NCBI GenBank assembly: GCA_033810155.1
Contig: JAPXKJ010000015.1
Location: 1 to 29,122 of the forward strand
Length of the DNA stretch: 29,122 nucleotides
From: UBA3907 sp033810155
GTDB taxonomy: Bacteria > Bacillota > Sulfobacillia > Fermentithermobacillales > Fermentithermobacillaceae
Reading direction: 5' to 3'
A model generated the notes under the pieces. That model ran no database searches. It was not told the origin of the DNA and saw only the letters and a program-made list of their open reading frames with translations. The number at the start of each line of letters is the position of its first letter. Position 1 is the first letter of the stretch. Of this stretch, positions 16,106 to 23,879 are shown piece by piece. Both the position numbers and the translations under genes were made by a program.

Positions 16106-16149
16106 TTAGCATCTGGTCTCTTTCGTACCAGGAGAGATGAGGGACAACT

Positions 16150-17424
16150 ATGCACCTATATTGGAGAAAAAACCTATACCTTGGTTTGGTAACAGCGTTC
16201 GTTGGTACGGCATGCTTCAACCTTGTGACCCCTTTTCTGCCTTATGTGCTAACATCCATGGAAGTTTCAGAAAATCTGGCAACCTGGTCCGGCTTGGCAT
16301 ACGCTGCGTCGTCTCTGACCTCGGCATTCATGGCACCAATCTGGGGTTCAATTGCAGACAAATACGGCAACCGCTTCCAAATAGCAAGGTCTGGGGTGGG
16401 CATTGCCATCACATATGCACTTTATCCTGTTGCAAGAACTCCATTTCAATTCGTACTTCTACGCGCCCTAACGGGTTTCATGTCCGGTTATACTCCCGCC
16501 GCAACTTCACTAATTGCTGCTAACACCCCAGAAGACCAGTTGGGCTACGCTCTTGGAATGCTCCAAGCAGCAAACGCCGCGGGAACGATTTCCGGGCCTT
16601 TACTCGGCGGAGCCTTAGTTGGCACATTGGGAATTCCATTTACTTTTAAACTTTCTGCATTCTTCCTTATCGCTATGAGTGTAGTTGCATACATTTATCT
16701 CAAGGAAGAAGTCATACCAGGGGACAAGAAACTCCATATTCTATCAGACATAAGAACCTGCCTCGCAAATAGGAAACTACTCACAGTTCTAATCTGCATT
16801 TTCTTAATGCAAGCTGCAATGCAAATCACCCAACCGACTTTGGTTTTGTATGTAGATACAATAAGCCGAGACCAGGGGAAGACATCTAGTATGCTAAGTG
16901 GAATAGTGTATTCTTTTGCTGGATTGGGCACGGTCTTGGGCTCAACTCTTATGGCAAGACAAGACCATGGCCTTTCTGAGAAACCGACAGTACCAGATTC
17001 CAAGGGGTCGACAACACCTGGTACTTCACTAAGAAAAAGACGCATTAGCATCCGCCATTTGTCTTCAAAGGAGTGGTTCATTATGGGCCTCTTAGGTTCC
17101 GCAATTTCGGTCGCCCTTCAAGGCGCGTGGTTGAATATCGCGACTCTGTCCTTATTTAGGATGGTATTTGGGTTCTTCAACGGAATGGTGACCGTAAACG
17201 GGAATATCCTTACCGCACAATCCGTATCACGGGATTTCAGAAGTAGGGCTTTTGGGGTGTTAAATGCAGTGCTACCACTGGGCTCTGTGACCGGGCCAGT
17301 CATCGGAGGTGCTTTGGGAGACTCTTTGGGCCTAGGAATCTCGTTCTTCGCGTCCTCAGGGGTATTCCTTCTAGCAGCAGGCGCATTCGTTCTACTCGAG
17401 AAGCACTTTAGAGATGCAGAATAA
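16150..17424 (+). CDS. Major facilitator superfamily transporter (drug:H+ antiporter-like)
   Basis: This 424-aa protein has about twelve hydrophobic segments in two halves joined by a polar, basic loop at about 275-305. Motif A of the superfamily is seen after the second segment (PIWGSIADKYGNR), the ALTGFMSGYTPAATSLIAANTPED region fits helix 4 and its following loop, and GPLLGGALVGTLGIPFTF fits the antiporter motif in helix 5. The repeat SVTGPVIGGALGDSLGLGISF occurs in the second half. It is therefore most like DHA1 multidrug exporters; the substrate cannot be told. GAGGG precedes the ATG. It stands alone on the plus strand and is followed by a terminator-like hairpin. Confidence 0.88.
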   Translation: MHLYWRKNLYLGLVTAFVGTACFNLVTPFLPYVLTSMEVSENLATWSGLAYAASSLTSAFMAPIWGSIADKYGNRFQIARSGVGIAITYALYPVARTPFQFVLLRALTGFMSGYTPAATSLIAANTPEDQLGYALGMLQAANAAGTISGPLLGGALVGTLGIPFTFKLSAFFLIAMSVVAYIYLKEEVIPGDKKLHILSDIRTCLANRKLLTVLICIFLMQAAMQITQPTLVLYVDTISRDQGKTSSMLSGIVYSFAGLGTVLGSTLMARQDHGLSEKPTVPDSKGSTTPGTSLRKRRISIRHLSSKEWFIMGLLGSAISVALQGAWLNIATLSLFRMVFGFFNGMVTVNGNILTAQSVSRDFRSRAFGVLNAVLPLGSVTGPVIGGALGDSLGLGISFFASSGVFLLAAGAFVLLEKHFRDAE

Positions 17425-17439
17425 TCTAGAAGGACCTGA

Positions 17440-17479
17440 AAGCAGAAAGTGAAGCAGAAAGAACCGTCCCTCTTGCTTC
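17440..17479 (-). repeat. 29-nt palindromic repeat, copy 6, with partial duplication of its arm
   Basis: The 29-mer at 17451-17479 has its core on the minus strand (one base changed, GAGGGACGG). AAGCAGAAAG is repeated just before it at 17440-17449, the same arm duplication as at copy 2. It lies directly after the MFS stop codon. Confidence 0.85.
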
Positions 17480-17516
17480 ACCAGGCTGGCCGTTCATCGA
17501 CCAGCCTGGTCTTATT
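17480..17516 (+). terminator. Intrinsic terminator-like hairpin after the MFS gene
   Basis: A perfect 10-bp stem (ACCAGGCTGG with CCAGCCTGGT, 11-nt loop, 17480-17510) is followed by CTTATT. It lies between two copies of the 29-nt repeat in the convergent gap between the MFS gene and the four-gene membrane operon. Confidence 0.7.
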
Positions 17517-17535
17517 AATCAAGCAATCAGTGGGT

Positions 17536-17564
17536 GAAGCAGAAAGTGCCGTCCCCGTTGCTTC
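17536..17564 (-). repeat. 29-nt palindromic repeat, copy 7
   Basis: The core GGGGACGG is on the minus strand. The repeat abuts the stop codon (17565-17567) of the last gene of the four-gene membrane operon and is positioned to end that transcript. Confidence 0.88.
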
Positions 17565-18167
17565 CTACCCGATTAGCCCGAGCCAGTCGTGCAACAGAAA
17601 TTGCAGACGTCCGAGCAATAGGGAGATTCGACCTTGAACCACGTTTCCGAAGGTTGCCCCAAAACCAATCATCATGACACGCCTTGCCCAAATGTCCAAA
17701 GTCCTGCCGGTTCTAGATTCTGCCCTCCATTTTGGAGTGAAGAAGAAGTACCCTATGGTTATCATCGTTATTACAAAGTAGATGATGTTGTCCACGCTAG
17801 TAAGCGGGATAAACGTATCTATTATCTGCTTAATGAAAGGTTTTGGCGTAAAAGCTAGGGTGTAGCCAACTCCGTAACCTACAAACCAAGACATTGGATA
17901 CCTGGCAATCCAGTTGATTCCAGGCGCATGTCTAAGATACATCAAAGCACCAAAGAGAACCAGGATGATCAGATGCCATTGGCCTTCAGCGATGATGTCA
18001 TTTTTGACTGTAGGTCTTAAGTAATTGTCAACTGTTCTTACCATTGAGTGCGCAGCCGCAAGGCCTACTGTCAAGTGTTCTGCAAACCTGAACAACGGGT
18101 TCTCCTTCCACAAGACTGTAAGTATGCATATGGTTAACAAAGCAGCAATAGTGTTGTCTATTGTCAA
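17565..18167 (-). CDS. Uncharacterised membrane protein, fourth gene of the membrane operon
   Basis: I recognise no named function. The 200-aa protein is largely hydrophobic, with likely membrane segments near residues 5-22, 65-80, 93-110, 124-147 and 165-185. An early amphipathic part (FAEHLTVGLAAAHSMVRTVDNYL) and a conserved-looking loop (TPKWRAESRTGRTLDIWARRVMMIGFGATFGNVVQGR) stand out; the basic loop is probably cytoplasmic. Its ATG overlaps the stop codon of the preceding gene by 4 bp, so the two are translationally coupled. It is likely the most distal subunit of a membrane complex encoded by the four genes 20504 to 17565. A 29-nt repeat follows its stop immediately. Confidence 0.8.
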   Translation of the reverse strand: MTIDNTIAALLTICILTVLWKENPLFRFAEHLTVGLAAAHSMVRTVDNYLRPTVKNDIIAEGQWHLIILVLFGALMYLRHAPGINWIARYPMSWFVGYGVGYTLAFTPKPFIKQIIDTFIPLTSVDNIIYFVITMITIGYFFFTPKWRAESRTGRTLDIWARRVMMIGFGATFGNVVQGRISLLLGRLQFLLHDWLGLIG

Positions 18168-19003
18168 TTCGAAGACCCTCCTTTGGAGCGACTTGCCAGG
18201 TACCCAATATTACCGAGCAAGATGAACGCAAGGATGACTAAGTGGCCTAAAGACTGAGCATCCATCTGAATACATGCCAATCCGGGTTCTTCCATCCAGT
18301 ATTCATACTGGGCGGCCCCTGCTAGACCAGGCAGCATGCCCTTTATCTGCCCGGACCTATAGAACGGCATCTGACCGGTGATCATTCCGGCAGTAGGCGC
18401 GCTCAAAAAAGCAATACCCAAAGGGTCTGTGATATAGTTTAAATAATCCCCATATCCAGGACTTCCGGTGTTGATGCTTATGACTAAGTCAACTTGTTCC
18501 TTCGTTAGAGCTGTGACCTCGTTCATCAGAGGCAACTCGTCCAACGAAGTCCCCTTATAGTCAACGTTGCCTGCGCCGTCTCTGATATCTCTAGTCATAG
18601 CCCTCAGCGCTACACCTGCAGCTGGTTTATACCCCAAGTTTACATAGTCAACGCCATACACCTTGCCCATAGATTCTGCGATAGGAGTAATAACAGATTG
18701 TACAAGGTCGGGAGCCTGATCCCAAAGTGAGACGATAACAACTTTCATATCCTTTTTCATAGCGTGCTTGAAAGTAGCGGCAAGCTGAGGATCGTTCTCA
18801 GCAGCTGAACCCGGGCTATAGTCAGCCCCAATCCACACAACTGAACCTGCGGGCAATGCCTCAATTGTCTCAGCGTATGCTTCAACCTCTGGACTTACGC
18901 TCATGGGCAAACCAAGAGGTCTGAACAATGGTACGATTATGACTACGAGCATTATAATGTATATCCATCTTACATCAAGGTCGCCAAATTTTGACCAATC
19001 CAT
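18164..19003 (-). CDS. Uncharacterised membrane-anchored protein with a large soluble domain, third gene of the membrane operon
   Basis: This 279-aa protein has one hydrophobic segment at about 13-31 and another near 250-270, which enclose a soluble domain of about 215 residues. The domain alternates hydrophobic strands and helices (GSVVWIGADYSPGSAAENDPQL, MKVVIVSLWDQAPDLV, YGVDYVNLGYKPAAGVALRAM, VDLVISINTGSPGYGDYL), which suggests a Rossmann-like alpha/beta fold. It then ends with the Gly-rich MPFYRSGQIKGMLPGLAGAAQYE before the last segment. I know similar proteins only as conserved hypotheticals. It overlaps the next gene by 4 bp and follows the 207-aa gene by 16 bp. Confidence 0.8.
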   Translation of the reverse strand: MDWSKFGDLDVRWIYIIMLVVIIVPLFRPLGLPMSVSPEVEAYAETIEALPAGSVVWIGADYSPGSAAENDPQLAATFKHAMKKDMKVVIVSLWDQAPDLVQSVITPIAESMGKVYGVDYVNLGYKPAAGVALRAMTRDIRDGAGNVDYKGTSLDELPLMNEVTALTKEQVDLVISINTGSPGYGDYLNYITDPLGIAFLSAPTAGMITGQMPFYRSGQIKGMLPGLAGAAQYEYWMEEPGLACIQMDAQSLGHLVILAFILLGNIGYLASRSKGGSSN

Positions 19004-19019
19004 CTCTTGATCCCCCTTT

Positions 19020-19643
19020 CTACTCTGAACCGCCGCCTAGGTGCGCTCTTTCCAAAGAAAGGAGCACTCTAAGGGCGACGGCGAGTGAGCCTAACCTGAT
19101 ACATATCTGCAGACCTCTTTGAACGGCGCTGTTTGGCACATTCATGATCCACGTCTTTACCACAGGAAATAGCGAAGATATCGCTTCTCCTATGGGGACA
19201 CTTCCAAGCATTACGATTGCACCCGTAACAAGAAGGATGGTGCCTTCTATGTTTCTAACTCTAAACGCCCTGTACGCCGAAGAAGCGATATAGAATGCTA
19301 CCAACGAAAAAGTAGTCGCCTCTAAGTGTTTCAGCGTAGAATTGAAAATCCTCTGGTATGTAGGACCATTGGCGGTTTCAACCAGACCCAGAATAAAGAA
19401 ACCCCACAGGGCCACCAGCAGTACGACACTATAGAACCAACCGTCTTTGCGTCTTACTATATTGGTAATATGAAGCTTTGTGAGTCCTATAGAGCCCATC
19501 ATAAACGCTCCAGCAGTTATAAGAAGTTGCCAATTATCCATAATTCCAGGTAGGTTCAGTTCTCTACCGAAACTGGTAACTGTCGACAGCAACAAGATGA
19601 GCCCAACTAGCGAAGTTATGAGAACCGGAATTTTGCGTTTCAT
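19020..19643 (-). CDS. Uncharacterised polytopic membrane protein, second gene of the membrane operon
   Basis: This protein of 207 aa has six likely membrane segments (about 7-25, 40-57, 68-88, 107-126, 137-160 and 180-196). It has a basic loop TNIVRRKDG after the second and ends in a polar HLGGGSE tail. The stretch NVPNSAVQRGLQICIRLGSLAVALRVLLSLER before the C-terminus is the most motif-like part. No transporter signature is recognised. It sits 30 bp after the DUF6754-like gene and 16 bp before the third gene, in the same direction. Confidence 0.8.
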   Translation of the reverse strand: MKRKIPVLITSLVGLILLLSTVTSFGRELNLPGIMDNWQLLITAGAFMMGSIGLTKLHITNIVRRKDGWFYSVVLLVALWGFFILGLVETANGPTYQRIFNSTLKHLEATTFSLVAFYIASSAYRAFRVRNIEGTILLVTGAIVMLGSVPIGEAISSLFPVVKTWIMNVPNSAVQRGLQICIRLGSLAVALRVLLSLERAHLGGGSE

Positions 19644-19673
19644 CTGCTGTATTCTCCTTTCCCTCTCATAGAC

Positions 19674-20504
19674 CTAGTACTTAAGTAAGTTAACAAGCCA
19701 ATCATGGGCGTTGAACGTAGCTAGTACGCTTCCTATGCACATGATCACTACAAGGGCTATTTTGAGGAAATCCTGTGCGACTACAGTTGCAACTAAGACC
19801 GGCTCACGAGATATGTACGCACTAGCCGCATACAATTCTTCGCCAAGCAATGTATAGTCACAGGTTGCAACAAAAAACGGGATCTGCAATATGTTAGTGG
19901 TGCCTGCAACCTGAACAACTCCAAGCACGGCACCTGTTTCAGCCATTACCAAACATTCCGCAGCGTAGTTACCCAACATAAGGTTGGCCGCCGGCTCATC
20001 TCGACGCATGAGCCCTATGACTGCCATAGCATAGCCCCATTGAGAGTCAGAGTACCAACGGACATTGTTGGGATCGTAAGCTTCGGGCTTACCCGAAGAC
20101 ACGTAAGCTTGTTTCACTACTTCATCTGCAACGCCGTAGACCACATAGTTTCTGGTCACTTCAACGAACCTTGTATCGTACTTTGCGCACGTTTTGGTCA
20201 CATACTCCAGAATTGGTAGTGAGGCCAGTGTGTCTGGGTTAGTAACATCCCCCATTCCGATGTTGTAAAGAACGGGTTTTCCCATTTCAGTTGCTCGCCC
20301 AACGGATTCGTCAATCGCTTCAAGACCCGAAATCTTTCGAATTTCAGGAACTGGTAATCCTTTTCGCGCGCGACTCACGTAATACATGATTAGCGCTCCG
20401 AGGGCCAAGACCAAAAAGAAACTTGCTGTTTCGCCAGGATAGAAAATGCCAAGAACAGATTCTGGTACATCGCTTGCTGCCAATATTACTCGCTCCAATT
20501 TCAT
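19674..20504 (-). CDS. DUF6754-like membrane protein, first gene of the membrane operon
   Basis: This protein of 276 aa from the ATG at 20504 has one N-terminal membrane segment (FFLVLALGALIMYYV, about 29-43) and another near the C-terminus (KIALVVIMCIGSVLATF). Between them is an alpha/beta domain with RKISGLEAIDESVGRATEMGKPVLYNIGMGDV (in part), YDTRFVEVTRNYVVYGVADE, and AGTTNILQIPFFVATCDYTLLGEELYAASAYISREP. From memory this is the pattern of DUF6754 proteins, whose function is unknown. GGGGG lies very close to the ATG at 20504, so the start is uncertain. A GTG at 20543 is in frame but lies in a tandem duplication and has no binding site. Confidence 0.78.
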   Translation of the reverse strand: MKLERVILAASDVPESVLGIFYPGETASFFLVLALGALIMYYVSRARKGLPVPEIRKISGLEAIDESVGRATEMGKPVLYNIGMGDVTNPDTLASLPILEYVTKTCAKYDTRFVEVTRNYVVYGVADEVVKQAYVSSGKPEAYDPNNVRWYSDSQWGYAMAVIGLMRRDEPAANLMLGNYAAECLVMAETGAVLGVVQVAGTTNILQIPFFVATCDYTLLGEELYAASAYISREPVLVATVVAQDFLKIALVVIMCIGSVLATFNAHDWLVNLLKY

Positions 20505-20517
20505 ACCCCCAGTCTCT

Positions 20518-20551
20518 TTTGCCCACTTAATTAATTTGCCCACTTAATTAA
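20518..20551. repeat. 17-bp perfect tandem duplication upstream of the membrane operon
   Basis: TTTGCCCACTTAATTAA is repeated exactly twice (20518-20534 and 20535-20551). It contains the alternative GTG start of the DUF6754-like gene and each unit ends in the palindrome TTAATTAA. Confidence 0.9.
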
Positions 20552-20657
20552 ACTGTGCTTAGCCCGCAACACCGTCGAATCCTGCGATTGTAGCAACAAC
20601 CTCAGACAAACCTCCTTCCTCAAGATTTGTTCTTCGGTATTACGAGACACAAACTTA

Positions 20658-20688
20658 ATTGTACAGGTCATGCATGGCTGCTTGTCAA
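20658..20688 (-). promoter_or_regulatory. Probable promoter of the four-gene membrane operon
   Basis: On the minus strand TTGACA (20683-20688) is followed after 19 bases by TACAAT (20658-20663). This is a perfect -35 and a 5-of-6 -10, with slightly long spacing. It would leave a leader of about 145 bases before the ATG at 20504. Confidence 0.6.
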
Positions 20689-20706
20689 GCTTTGAAAAGT
20701 TCTAAC

Positions 20707-20726
20707 GTAGTCAAGCGTAGTCAAGC
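20707..20726. repeat. 10-bp tandem duplication
   Basis: GTAGTCAAGC occurs twice head to tail, just upstream of the membrane operon promoter. Confidence 0.85.
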
Positions 20727-20898
20727 ATTCCAAGCGTTACACAGCATAAGGGGCTATTGACTAGAGATAGACGTCATAGTATGAGGGTAGATGTGGTGAA
20801 ATTGAGTGGGATTGTGTCGTATCTGCTATACGTATGTGTAGTATAATGGAATGTGATCTATTCAGATATATCGTCACAGATGGGGCTTACAGAACTAG

Positions 20899-20946
20899 AG
20901 GTTGCCTGGAAAAGACCCATCGCGTCTCATAGTTACCAGGCAACCT
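20899..20946. repeat. Inverted repeat with 11-bp perfect arms
   Basis: AGGTTGCCTGG (20899-20909) pairs exactly with CCAGGCAACCT (20936-20946). The 26-nt loop contains a smaller AGAC/GTCT stem. No T-run follows on either strand, so a simple intrinsic terminator is unlikely. Confidence 0.8.
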
Positions 20947-20962
20947 CATCAGACTATGCACC

Positions 20963-21023
20963 CGCCTCGATTCCTCACAAATGACCAAACGATATCATTT
21001 GTAAGACACTACCTTCCGAGGCG
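20963..21023. repeat. Two nested inverted repeats downstream of pmbA
   Basis: CGCCTCG (20963-20969) pairs with CGAGGCG (21017-21023), and inside it ACAAATGA (20977-20984) pairs with TCATTTGT (20995-21002). It begins 10 bases after the pmbA stop codon on the minus strand and may be a 3' end structure. Confidence 0.7.
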
Positions 21024-21033
21024 AACCACTTTG

Positions 21034-22320
21034 CTAATTCCGACCCGAAATAGACACCCCTCCTATCAGACAGTAAGGCAGAATCAACCCGCCAAGACTC
21101 TTCGTCTCTTTGGTCAAAGCCAAAAGGTTGGTTTTTAAGTGACTAAACACGTTCAAAGAAAACATGCAGTCCTTTATTCGGCCAACCTTCTTGCCGTCTT
21201 CTACGAAATAACCCAACGCAATGTTACCTGTAACTGTACCAGTATACGGGTTACCGGCCCAGGCCCCCATTGTCTGGTCGATGATTATTCCACGTTTCAT
21301 GCCCGCCATTAAGTCGTCAAAGGAGGCGTTTCCTCCAGGCACAATGACGTTGTTGGGACGAGCTCCTGTTCGAGTTCCAGTACCAATAGGCTTTCTCCCA
21401 AGCCTGTGTGCAGACTCAAGATCCAGCAAGTATTCGCTAAGTACACCTTCATCGATCAATGGCGTTCTGCGGCAGGGCACTCCCTGTTCATCACAAGGTC
21501 CGCTTCCTACGGCTCCGCAAAGAGTGCCATCTTCTATAAGCGAGAACGAAGGCGCAAAAATCTCTTCGCCAAGTCTCCCTGCAAAAGGGCTAATGCCCCT
21601 CATGACAGCTCTGCCGTCGATGCACGCCATGATTGGATTCACTATGTCAGAAAACGCAGCAGGAGTGAAAAGCACATCGTACGAACCTGGCTCAATGGAT
21701 ACGTTTTTCCTCCCTACCTCAAAATCTTCCTTGAGCTTTGCCTTCATGCTCTCGAGGTCATATTGCAAAGAAGTCATAATTTGCCAATCCCAGGAACTTA
21801 ACAGATTTTTCCCTTCAACAAACTGATATCCGGACGTAACGGCAAATACCGTCTTCTTCGAATCAACGTCAACTCCCTTAGTGTTTTTGACGCTAACTTG
21901 TGAAACGCTCTTTTGGACTTGTGCACCTCCGTTTATCGAACTATCCAATGATTTCATGAAATCAACCAGGTCTTCACCAATAGCGATCATCTCATCTACA
22001 GTTACATCTGAAACGCGTTGGTCAAATACCTTAGGCTGCGCATACGTTTCAGGACCCGGAAAAGTGTAACCCACTAACGAGCCGAACTCAGCAACACTGA
22101 ACGCGTTGTCGACAAGTTCTTTCTCCCCGCCTACTTGCGTAGACCCGGCTGAGCCTAGTTTCCCATCTCTTATTACCTGCAGATCTTGTCCATAGGCTTC
22201 GGTGTTCTCTATACTTTTGAGCCTGTTGGCATCAAAAGTGACAGATGTTTCCTTGGATTCGTAGACTATTAAAGTAGCTTCCGCTTTTCTTTGGATGACA
22301 TCCTCGAGTATCGTAGTCAT
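21034..22320 (-). CDS. pmbA: PmbA/TldE-like metalloprotease partner, second module
   Basis: This 428-aa protein is of the TldD/PmbA family but lacks the HExxxH zinc motif, as expected for the TldE (PmbA) partner. Features are the N-terminal VSFDANRLKSIE, DVLFTPAAFSDIV, GRAVMRGISPFAGRLGEEIFA, DLESAHRLGRKPIGTGTRTG, and the C-terminal GAWAGNPYTGTVTGNIALGYFVEDGKKVGRIKD (in part) with MFSLNVFSHL. TldD and TldE form a heterodimer that hydrolyses unstructured peptides, for example in microcin B17 maturation and CcdA turnover in E. coli. Its ATG overlaps the tldD stop as ATGA, with GGAGGTGAG just before it, so the two subunits are translationally coupled. Structured inverted repeats lie downstream. 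Confidence 0.9.
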   Translation of the reverse strand: MTTILEDVIQRKAEATLIVYESKETSVTFDANRLKSIENTEAYGQDLQVIRDGKLGSAGSTQVGGEKELVDNAFSVAEFGSLVGYTFPGPETYAQPKVFDQRVSDVTVDEMIAIGEDLVDFMKSLDSSINGGAQVQKSVSQVSVKNTKGVDVDSKKTVFAVTSGYQFVEGKNLLSSWDWQIMTSLQYDLESMKAKLKEDFEVGRKNVSIEPGSYDVLFTPAAFSDIVNPIMACIDGRAVMRGISPFAGRLGEEIFAPSFSLIEDGTLCGAVGSGPCDEQGVPCRRTPLIDEGVLSEYLLDLESAHRLGRKPIGTGTRTGARPNNVIVPGGNASFDDLMAGMKRGIIIDQTMGAWAGNPYTGTVTGNIALGYFVEDGKKVGRIKDCMFSLNVFSHLKTNLLALTKETKSLGGLILPYCLIGGVSISGRN

Positions 22321-23705
22321 TTTTTCTCACCTCCGATTACGACGTTTTGAATTCGTATATGAGGTGATCCTTGCGCTACTGGGAGAGGGCTTTGGGAGCC
22401 TTTACCACAACCACCGCCACTGTTTTTATACTCGAAATCGTTCCCTATCATGTCTATATTCCTCAAAGTGTCGAATACATTTCCAGTGAGATTAACGTCG
22501 CGAACCATCTCAGCGATGGCCCCGTTGCGTATCATACACGCTCTAGAAGGTGCAAAGGTAAACATCTCCCCGTTAGTCTCCCCTCCATATCCTCCCTTGA
22601 CATAGACGCCCAGTGAAATGCCCTCAATCATTTCTTCGAAAGTATGTTCTCTTGGAGCAATACACGTGGTGCGCATCCTAACTATAGGTGGAAACCTGTA
22701 GTTGATCGCCCGGGCATTACCTGTAACAGATTCGCCCATTTTGGCAGCGCTTTCCCTTGAATGAAGGTGTCCAACGACTACCCCACCTTTTATAAGGTAC
22801 GTTTTCTGCATGGGAACCCCTTCATCGTCGTATTTACATTCACCACGGTTGGGACCTTCAACCCCGCTATCGTAAATGTCTAGGTCATCTGAACCGTAAC
22901 GGGTACCGATCTTGAGCAGTTCTTTCATCCTTTCATCTTCATCAAGGGCATCGGCTTCGCTCAAATGGCCAAAGGCCTCGTGAACAAAAAGCCCTGCCAT
23001 AGATGGATCCAAAATCACAGTATACTGTCCACCTTCTACCACCGGTGCGTAGAGCATCTGCCGGGCAGCATCAGCCGCCTCTTTTATCTTCTGTTCAAGT
23101 CCTAACACCACATTGTAATCTTCATTCGAACCGAAACTAGCAGATTCTTGAGTCGTAAGCTTATCTCTTGTAGCAACCGCTGTTACACTCCCAGAAACAT
23201 CCATCTTTTCTTGATATATGTAGGTGCCTTCTGAATTTGAAAAATGCAGATGGGTGTGTCGGTCCACATAATATACAGAAGATGACGTTATCTCGGGGCA
23301 GTCAAGGACTAGAGCATTGTATTCCTGCAGGAGTTTCATTTTTTCGGACAGTGGTACTGCAAACGCCTCTTTTTTGAATTCTCCCCGGACATAGTCTACT
23401 ACCGGATCTATCGGATACAGCCTAATGGCCTTTCTAAGTCTGTCTCCTAGGATCTTCGCCTGGGCGCATGCCTCATCTACCTTCTTTTCAAGATCGTCAA
23501 GACGGTTGAATGAAACAAAGCCCCATCCGCCTTGATAAAGAGCCCTCACGTTCCCACCGACTGACACATTTTGCGCCACAAGTTCTGTATCGTTTCCACG
23601 CAACCGTACAATTGTCTCTTCGGTCTCTTCAATCCTTACCTCGCAATACTCTGCAGTCGATCGCTTAAGGGCTTTGGTCATACTATTCTTCGCATCCGCG
23701 TACAC
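22317..23705 (-). CDS. tldD: TldD-like zinc metalloprotease, second module
   Basis: This TldD subunit is about 462 aa. The zinc motif VHEAFGHLSEAD (HExxxH) lies in the middle of the protein, and the C-terminal GGGCGKG provides the conserved Cys. Other family motifs are YDDEGVP, HSRESAAKMGES, GNARAINYRFPPIVRM and NIDMIGNDFE. The frame reaches an ATG at 23726 with no binding site. AAAGGGGG lies 9 bases before a GTG at 23705, which I prefer; an ATG at 23681 is also possible. It overlaps pmbA by ATGA. It is clearly paralogous to the tldD of the first module (same motifs throughout), separated from it by a 29-nt repeat. Confidence 0.9.
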   Translation of the reverse strand: MYADAKNSMTKALKRSTAEYCEVRIEETEETIVRLRGNDTELVAQNVSVGGNVRALYQGGWGFVSFNRLDDLEKKVDEACAQAKILGDRLRKAIRLYPIDPVVDYVRGEFKKEAFAVPLSEKMKLLQEYNALVLDCPEITSSSVYYVDRHTHLHFSNSEGTYIYQEKMDVSGSVTAVATRDKLTTQESASFGSNEDYNVVLGLEQKIKEAADAARQMLYAPVVEGGQYTVILDPSMAGLFVHEAFGHLSEADALDEDERMKELLKIGTRYGSDDLDIYDSGVEGPNRGECKYDDEGVPMQKTYLIKGGVVVGHLHSRESAAKMGESVTGNARAINYRFPPIVRMRTTCIAPREHTFEEMIEGISLGVYVKGGYGGETNGEMFTFAPSRACMIRNGAIAEMVRDVNLTGNVFDTLRNIDMIGNDFEYKNSGGGCGKGSQSPLPVAQGSPHIRIQNVVIGGEKK

Positions 23706-23849
23706 TGGGGAATTCCCCCTTTCCATTTCGTGGTTGAAATCCCTGCGTTTACCTCGGGGTGATGGACATGTTCTAAACCATCAAGGTACTCAGATGTATA
23801 CGCAAGAACCTCGTTTTCAATTCGTAACCATATCTACTTTACTTTGGAT

Positions 23850-23878
23850 GAAGCAAAAAGTACCGTCCCCCTTGCTTC
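23850..23878 (-). repeat. 29-nt palindromic repeat, copy 8, between the two TldD-PmbA modules
   Basis: The core GGGGACGG is on the minus strand. Flanking GAT/ATC bases extend the stem to 10 bp (GATGAAGCAA with TTGCTTCATC), and this extension reaches into the stop codon of the first-module pmbA. It may separate the two modules transcriptionally. Confidence 0.9.
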
Positions 23879-23879
23879 A

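Larger units (their letters stand above)
15682..16149. other. Gene-free stretch upstream of the MFS gene
   Basis: I find no convincing gene in this 468-bp region. It holds a 6-bp GC-rich hairpin (CGGTCC, ACG, GGACCG at 15993-16007), a 10-bp tandem duplication of ATGTATAAGG (16031-16050) and a 17-bp imperfect tandem duplication starting TAAGTGACG (16072-16105). No clear -35/-10 pair for the plus-strand MFS gene was found. A 69-codon open frame at 15761-15970 has no ribosome binding site. Confidence 0.6.
20552..21033. other. Gene-free region between the membrane operon and the second pmbA gene
   Basis: No gene is supported in these 482 bp. They hold a likely minus-strand promoter (20658-20688), a 10-bp tandem duplication (20707-20726), a perfect plus-strand TATAAT (20842-20847) without a good -35 box, an 11-bp inverted repeat (20899-20946) and a nested pair of inverted repeats (20963-21023). 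Confidence 0.65.

Noticed and set aside
20899..20946. The 11-bp inverted repeat as an intrinsic terminator
   Set aside because: Neither side is followed by a T-run, so I list it only as an inverted repeat.
20902..21138. A 78-codon plus-strand frame overlapping the end of pmbA
   Set aside because: Its composition follows the inverted repeats and the antisense of pmbA, and it has no binding site.
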